Below the pieces are notes generated by a model that was not told the origin of the DNA, did not search any database, and saw only the letters and a list, made by a program, of their open reading frames with translations. Made by a program: the position numbers and the translations under genes. 42,417 nt of DNA from Chloroflexota bacterium (GTDB taxonomy: Bacteria > Chloroflexota > Anaerolineae > Anaerolineales > Villigracilaceae). The DNA lies in assembly GCA_023459215.1 (NCBI GenBank), contig JAEWVF010000069.1, positions 1 through 42,417 of the forward strand, given 5' to 3'. The number at the start of each line of letters is the position of its first letter. Within the stretch, counting starts at the first letter, position 1. Below, in pieces: positions 38,383 to 42,417 of the stretch.

Positions 38383-39188
38383 TGCCCGCCCGACTCCTGC
38401 GGCAGATAGGCGGATTGGGGCTTGGTCTGGCTCTGGGACTGGCGGCCTGCCAACCGGTTCAGCTTGCCACGCCCACGCCAGAACCCACCAAAACGGCTGG
38501 GACAGCTTCCCCAACCCCTGAATCCCTGCCTGTGGCCACGGCAACGCCCAGCCTTACTCCCGAACCATCCCCAACCGTCCCGGCCCTGGCGCTTTGCTCC
38601 CCGCTGGCGGTCCAGCCGCTTGAAACCATCTCCGAAATCATCACCCAGCCCTTTAGCGCCCCGCGCCAGTTGGACGATGGCACTTACAAGGATGACGCCC
38701 ATCACGGCCTGGATTTGGGCTATTACACCCGCGATGGCGTCAATTTCACCGGTACGCCCGTTCTCTCTGCCACCCACGGGCGTGTGGCGATGCTGATTCG
38801 CAACCGGCCCCCGTATGGCGATGCGGTTTTAATCGAAACGCCCCACGCCCAAATTCCCGGTTTTCTGATCGCAGCCCAATCCATTCCGCCCGGCGATTCG
38901 CTCTACATCCTGTACGCGCACCTGCAAAACCTGCAAACGCTGGAGGTCGGCCAGGAAATTACCTGCGGGCAGCCGCTGGCCGAAACCGGCCTGACCGGCT
39001 TCACCGGCGGCCCGCACCTGCATTTTGAGACGCGCTGGGGGCCGGCTGGGCAATCCTTCGCCTCCATGGCTTATTATCATGTCGAGACTACTGAAGAAGA
39101 ACGCGCCAACTATGCCGCCTGGCGCATGAGCGGTACTTTTCGGCTATTCGATCCAATGATTTTGTTATCCCCGCCGGGTGAAAACTAG
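38382..39188 (+). CDS. M23-family metallopeptidase lipoprotein 1
   Basis: The 268-residue protein has a lipoprotein signal (GLAAC, Cys23), a Thr/Pro-rich stalk (28-68) and a peptidoglycan-endopeptidase-like M23 domain (about 100-245). The zinc motifs are His107 with Asp111 in HHGLD, and His212/His214 in PHLHFE; His180 in YAHL is also conserved. Such enzymes cut peptide bridges of peptidoglycan at the outer face of the membrane, or serve as activators of other hydrolases if inactive; here the residues look intact. It is coupled to the preceding hypothetical gene by the TGATG overlap. The next gene starts 54 bases on. Confidence 0.88.
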   Translation: MPARLLRQIGGLGLGLALGLAACQPVQLATPTPEPTKTAGTASPTPESLPVATATPSLTPEPSPTVPALALCSPLAVQPLETISEIITQPFSAPRQLDDGTYKDDAHHGLDLGYYTRDGVNFTGTPVLSATHGRVAMLIRNRPPYGDAVLIETPHAQIPGFLIAAQSIPPGDSLYILYAHLQNLQTLEVGQEITCGQPLAETGLTGFTGGPHLHFETRWGPAGQSFASMAYYHVETTEEERANYAAWRMSGTFRLFDPMILLSPPGEN

Positions 39189-39193
39189 GGTAT

Positions 39194-39199
39194 ATAATG
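39194..39199 (+). promoter_or_regulatory. Possible internal -10 box before the propeller gene
   Basis: Consensus TATAAT lies 5 bases after the stop of M23 gene 1 and 43 bases before the ATG of the next gene. No -35 hexamer with normal spacing was found, so it is at best a weak internal promoter. Confidence 0.3.
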
Positions 39200-39242
39200 C
39201 CAGGGATGGCTTCCAGGTGGGAGCCGGAAAATAACCGGGTTT

Positions 39243-41096
39243 ATGAACAATAAAAGACGCAATTTTATCCTTCTCCTGATCGTGCTTGCCGTGGCCGCCT
39301 TTGCTTTCTGGATGTACCGCAGCGGCGGTTTCGCTTCTGCGCCCTCCGCTGAGCTGACCCTGACCCCGGACGGCTCCGCGACGCTTGCCAGCCCGCCGCC
39401 GGATACCGTTGAAGCTGCAACGCCCACCCCAGGCCTGCCGACCGCCACCCCGACCCGTACCCCCCTCCCGCCGGATGCCGTCTCAACCTTTTTCCTGGCC
39501 CTCGACGAAGACGGATACAGCCGTCTGTATGCCTACGCCCCGAATGCTCTCTCCTTCCTGCGCCTGAGCAACGGCCCCTGGAACGACAAATCCCCGGCCC
39601 TCAGCCCGGATGGGCGCATCCTGGCTTTTGCCTCCGACCGCAACGAATATTGGGACATCTACTTGCTCGACCTGGCCAGCGGACAGGTCAGCCGCCTGAC
39701 CGACACGCCCGCCTACGATTCATCCCCGCGCTGGTCGCCGGACAGCCAATGGATTGTCTTCGACTCCTACCTGGATGACAATCTCGAAATTGTAATCGCC
39801 TCGACCGTCAACATTGGCGAAACCATTCGCCTGACCAGCGACGCGGCCTCCGACCAGCGCCCGGCCTGGTCGCCCAGCGGACGTCAGATTGCTTTTGCCT
39901 CCGACCGTTCCGGCGATTTCGAAATCTGGATCGCCAACCTAGACACCCCCGGCGAAAACCGCTTCCAGAACGTCAGCCAAAACCCCAACAGCCGCGAAAC
40001 CAATCCGGTCTGGTCGCCGGATGGCGCCCTGCTCGCCTGGGAATCGCTCAAACTGGCCGAGCAGCCCGAAGTCCAGGTCTGGGATTCGGCTCATCCGCAG
40101 GCCCCGGGCCGCCCGCTTGGCCCCGGCAGCCAGCCGGCCTGGAACCAGTTTGGCGATCAAATCGCCGCCACCATCCGCGAACCCAACCAGGATTACCTGC
40201 TGGCCTACTCGTTGGACGGTTTTACCGCCCAGCCGCCAATCACCATTCCCCAGGCGCATGGAATTGCCTGGCGCAGCCTGCCAATCTCGAAACTCCCTGC
40301 TACCTTCGAACGCAGCGCCAACCTGACCCCCGCTGCGCTTTTCGAAACCCTGGCCCCGGCAGAGAACCGCGCCGATTTGCTGCCCCTGGGCAACGTTTCT
40401 GCCCCGCAGCCTTTCCTGCACCAGAGCGTTGTCCCGGCCTTTGTTGCTTTGCGTGCGCGCGCCATCCTTGAAACCGGCTGGGATGTGCTCGCTAACCTCG
40501 AAAATGCCCATACGCCGCTGACAGCCAGCCTCGACCCCGGCCGCGGCGATTCGTGGCTGTATACCGGGCGCGCCTTTGGCCTTAACCCGTTGCCGCTCAA
40601 CGCCGGCTGGATGGTTGTTACACGCGAGGATTACAACGGCCAGACCTACTGGCGCATTTTCCTGCGCCCGCAGGCCCAGGACGGTTCCCAGGGAGAACCG
40701 CTTCGCGCCCACCCCTGGGATTTGAATGCCCGCTACAGTCTCAACCCGACCGCCTACGAACAGGGCGGACAGTTGGACCAGTCGGTGCCCTCCGGCTACT
40801 GGATCGATTTCACCCGTCTGGCGCGCGCCTATGGCTGGCAGCGTCATCCGGCCCAGACCAACTGGCGCACCTATTTCAAGGGCGCGCTTTTCAACGAATT
40901 TGTCATCCACGGTGGCCTGTCGTGGCGCGAAGCCATGCTCGAACTGTACCCGCCCGACATTTTGATTACTCCCACGGTTGTCATTCCGCCCACGCGCACC
41001 CCCAGCCCAACCCCGACCGGCTATCGTTACAAGACGCCAACTCCCACCCCCTCCTTTACACCCACCATGCGCCCGACCTTTACGCCTGAGTCATGA
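39243..41096 (+). CDS. Membrane-anchored TolB-like beta-propeller protein
   Basis: The 617-residue protein has one N-terminal membrane anchor (about 8-25) without a lipobox, a Thr/Pro-rich linker (about 50-78), then five PD40/WD40-like repeats with the TolB signature (SPALSPDG, PRWSPDS, PAWSPSG, PVWSPDG, and a weaker PAWNQFG). A further domain (about 355-575) that I cannot name follows, with a Thr/Pro-rich tail (585-617). It sits outside the membrane and probably binds proteins or glycans. It lies between two M23 genes; its TGA overlaps the ATG of the second one (ATGA). The C-terminal tail resembles the linker, which suggests that the anchor and a further domain are held by flexible stalks. 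Confidence 0.78.
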   Translation: MNNKRRNFILLLIVLAVAAFAFWMYRSGGFASAPSAELTLTPDGSATLASPPPDTVEAATPTPGLPTATPTRTPLPPDAVSTFFLALDEDGYSRLYAYAPNALSFLRLSNGPWNDKSPALSPDGRILAFASDRNEYWDIYLLDLASGQVSRLTDTPAYDSSPRWSPDSQWIVFDSYLDDNLEIVIASTVNIGETIRLTSDAASDQRPAWSPSGRQIAFASDRSGDFEIWIANLDTPGENRFQNVSQNPNSRETNPVWSPDGALLAWESLKLAEQPEVQVWDSAHPQAPGRPLGPGSQPAWNQFGDQIAATIREPNQDYLLAYSLDGFTAQPPITIPQAHGIAWRSLPISKLPATFERSANLTPAALFETLAPAENRADLLPLGNVSAPQPFLHQSVVPAFVALRARAILETGWDVLANLENAHTPLTASLDPGRGDSWLYTGRAFGLNPLPLNAGWMVVTREDYNGQTYWRIFLRPQAQDGSQGEPLRAHPWDLNARYSLNPTAYEQGGQLDQSVPSGYWIDFTRLARAYGWQRHPAQTNWRTYFKGALFNEFVIHGGLSWREAMLELYPPDILITPTVVIPPTRTPSPTPTGYRYKTPTPTPSFTPTMRPTFTPES

Positions 41097-42292
41097 GAAA
41101 AAAAACATTTTCAAGCCCTGCGCGAAACACAACGAAGATGCGCCGTCCTGGGTTGTTCACAGGGCCGCTGGGTTGGTTATTTATTTTATCGGTGCTGCTC
41201 TCTGCCTGTAACCTGCCCGGCGCATCCCCAGCCGAATCGACCCCGGTCGTTTTCGGGGCCGGATCAGACTCCCCGCAACTGGCTCCCGTTTTATCGGCCA
41301 CACCCCAACCGACGCCGGTCTGCCCCAACCTCGACTGCCTCGTTGTTACCCCGGCTCCGGCCCCCGCCGAAGCGCTGCGCTTCGATTTCCCGACTCCCGG
41401 CGCCGAGCCGGTTTCAGCCTGGCGTCCGCCGCTATATTCCGTGCCCTGGGCGTTGAACGCCTACGACCACTTTTACTTCACCCGCCCCATCGCTGCGGAC
41501 GAGGTAAACTGGCCGCTGGCCAATTACCGTTATGGCGGCGTTTTCTTCGAAGACATCACCCACACCGGCGTCGACATCCCGGCTAAACCCGGCACCCCGG
41601 TCCTGTCCGCCGGCCCTGGAACAGTTATCTGGGCCGGTTGGGGCCTGTTCAGCGGCGATCCCAAAAACGAGAACGATGCCTATGGCCAGGCGGTTGCTAT
41701 CCGCCACGATTTTGGCTATAACGGCGAAACTCTTTACACCCTGTATGCCCACATGCGCCAGGTTGATGTGGCGGTCGGCCAATGGGTCGATACCGGCCAA
41801 TACTTGGGCGAAGTTGGCGATACCGGCTATACCACCGGGCCGCACCTGCATTTCGAAGTCCGGGTGGGCGAGAACACTTATTTCCAGACGCGCAACCCCG
41901 AATTGTGGATTGCTCCGCCGCAGGGCTGGGGCGTTTTGGCGGGCCGGGTGATGGATAGCAACCGCGACTTGTTCAAGAAAAAATCGATCCTGATCGAATC
42001 CCTGCAAACCGGCCGCCAGTGGACGGTCATCACCTACGGCCCGGACGCTATCCGCCCTGACCCCTACTACAACGAAAACTTTGTCATCAGCGACCTGCCT
42101 GCCGGACGCTACAACGTTTACATCGTTTTCGACGGCAAGAGCCGCCGCCAGGAACTCGAAATCCGCCCTGGGCAGGTAACGTTCTTTACCTTTCGTGGCG
42201 AATACGGCTATAATCTCGACCCGCCGCCGGTGCCTGGTATGGAGCGCATCTTTACTCCCACCCCGACCCTAAAACCCACCCGCCAACCCTAA
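41093..42292 (+). CDS. M23-family metallopeptidase lipoprotein 2
   Basis: The 399-residue protein has a lipoprotein signal preceded by an extended basic N-terminus (LLSAC, Cys39), a Pro/Thr-rich stalk (45-95) and an M23 domain (about 135-260) with His157 and Asp161 in HTGVD, His220 in YAHM and His251/His253 in PHLHFE. After it comes a beta-sandwich domain (about 285-375, with DLPAGRYNVYIVFDG) similar to carboxypeptidase-regulatory-like folds, and a Thr/Pro tail. The four-base overlap with the propeller gene shows translational coupling. The intact zinc residues predict peptidoglycan endopeptidase activity outside the membrane. Confidence 0.88.
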   Translation: MRKKTFSSPARNTTKMRRPGLFTGPLGWLFILSVLLSACNLPGASPAESTPVVFGAGSDSPQLAPVLSATPQPTPVCPNLDCLVVTPAPAPAEALRFDFPTPGAEPVSAWRPPLYSVPWALNAYDHFYFTRPIAADEVNWPLANYRYGGVFFEDITHTGVDIPAKPGTPVLSAGPGTVIWAGWGLFSGDPKNENDAYGQAVAIRHDFGYNGETLYTLYAHMRQVDVAVGQWVDTGQYLGEVGDTGYTTGPHLHFEVRVGENTYFQTRNPELWIAPPQGWGVLAGRVMDSNRDLFKKKSILIESLQTGRQWTVITYGPDAIRPDPYYNENFVISDLPAGRYNVYIVFDGKSRRQELEIRPGQVTFFTFRGEYGYNLDPPPVPGMERIFTPTPTLKPTRQP

Positions 42293-42310
42293 TTTCCAGT
42301 GAGGCCCGAT

Positions 42311-42417
42311 ATGAATGAAATTATCCAAAAATTAAACGCCTATATTGCCAAAGAAATCCTGCGCCAACCCAAGCGCGTTATTACCCCAGATGAGAAACTC
42401 ATCTCCAGCGGGTTGGT
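42311..42417 (+). CDS. Acyl carrier protein, 3' end cut by window
   Basis: An ATG at 42311, preceded by GAGG at six bases, opens a frame that runs to the window end (35 codons visible). The sequence (MNEIIQKLNAYIAKEILRQP, then ITPDEKLISSGLV) matches the first half of a phosphopantetheine carrier protein: helix 1 and the loop leading to the D-S-L attachment motif, which would lie just past the edge. It follows the second M23 gene by 18 bases. The helix and the LISSGLV motif support the call; whether it serves fatty-acid, polyketide or D-alanine transfer cannot be told. Confidence 0.7.
   Translation, partial: MNEIIQKLNAYIAKEILRQPKRVITPDEKLISSGL

Overview
The window looks like chromosomal DNA of a free-living, heterotrophic bacterium, most likely of the Chloroflexota (Anaerolineae-like). 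This is an inference from gene content: many lipoproteins whose lipobox Cys is followed by Pro/Thr-rich stalks, a roadblock/V4R signalling pair, NBR1-type Ig domains, and no outer-membrane genes. No rRNA, tRNA, CRISPR array, insertion sequence or phage gene was seen. Gene density is high and no gap between genes exceeds 300 bases.

Layout. 1-8432: a minus-strand carbohydrate operon with an AraC-type regulator first, then GH27 alpha-galactosidase, a lipoprotein with a clan GH-A-like active site, GH2 beta-mannosidase and GH3 beta-glucosidase/xylosidase, closed by a terminator at 139-176. The enzyme set fits breakdown of galactomannan or mixed hemicellulose oligosaccharides. 8536-11703 (+): alpha-glucan phosphorylase, an UPF0316 membrane protein and a one-domain rhodanese. 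11700-14546 (-): roadblock/LC7 protein, V4R-type cysteine protein, response regulator with a degenerate GGDEF-like domain, and a dolichol-phosphate-mannose-synthase-like glycosyltransferase. 14622-15788 (+): secreted L,D-transpeptidase. 15792-21304 (-): two half-ABC exporters flanking a lipoprotein with a papain-like Cys/His/Asn pattern and an EF-hand loop, preceded by three closely packed palindromes. 21334-22849 (+): lysine 2,3-aminomutase with a long leader.

22929-26724 (+): four consecutive secreted proteins or lipoproteins that each carry one NBR1-like Ig domain with the same Cys/Trp spacing, then a triple zinc-ribbon membrane protein. An aldo/keto reductase follows (to 27710). 27768-29893 (-): small membrane protein, sugar-dehydrogenase-type propeller lipoprotein and DUF1232-like protein. 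29951-33099 (+): MFS transporter with a probably leaderless mRNA, RluA-type pseudouridine synthase, nucleotidyltransferase-fold protein and a small membrane protein. 33102-37910: LysR regulator, DUF1015 protein and serA (-), divergent from serC (+), with two well-formed back-to-back promoters. 37956-42417 (+): a beta-rich protein, two M23 metallopeptidase lipoproteins flanking a TolB-like propeller, and the first 35 codons of an acyl carrier protein cut by the window end.

The regions most worth following are the NBR1-like Ig cluster, the ABC exporter with the papain-like lipoprotein, the roadblock/V4R/response-regulator set, and the DUF1015 gene embedded with serA and serC. Promoters, starts and terminators were read by eye. 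Protein calls rest on recognised motifs, not on database searches.
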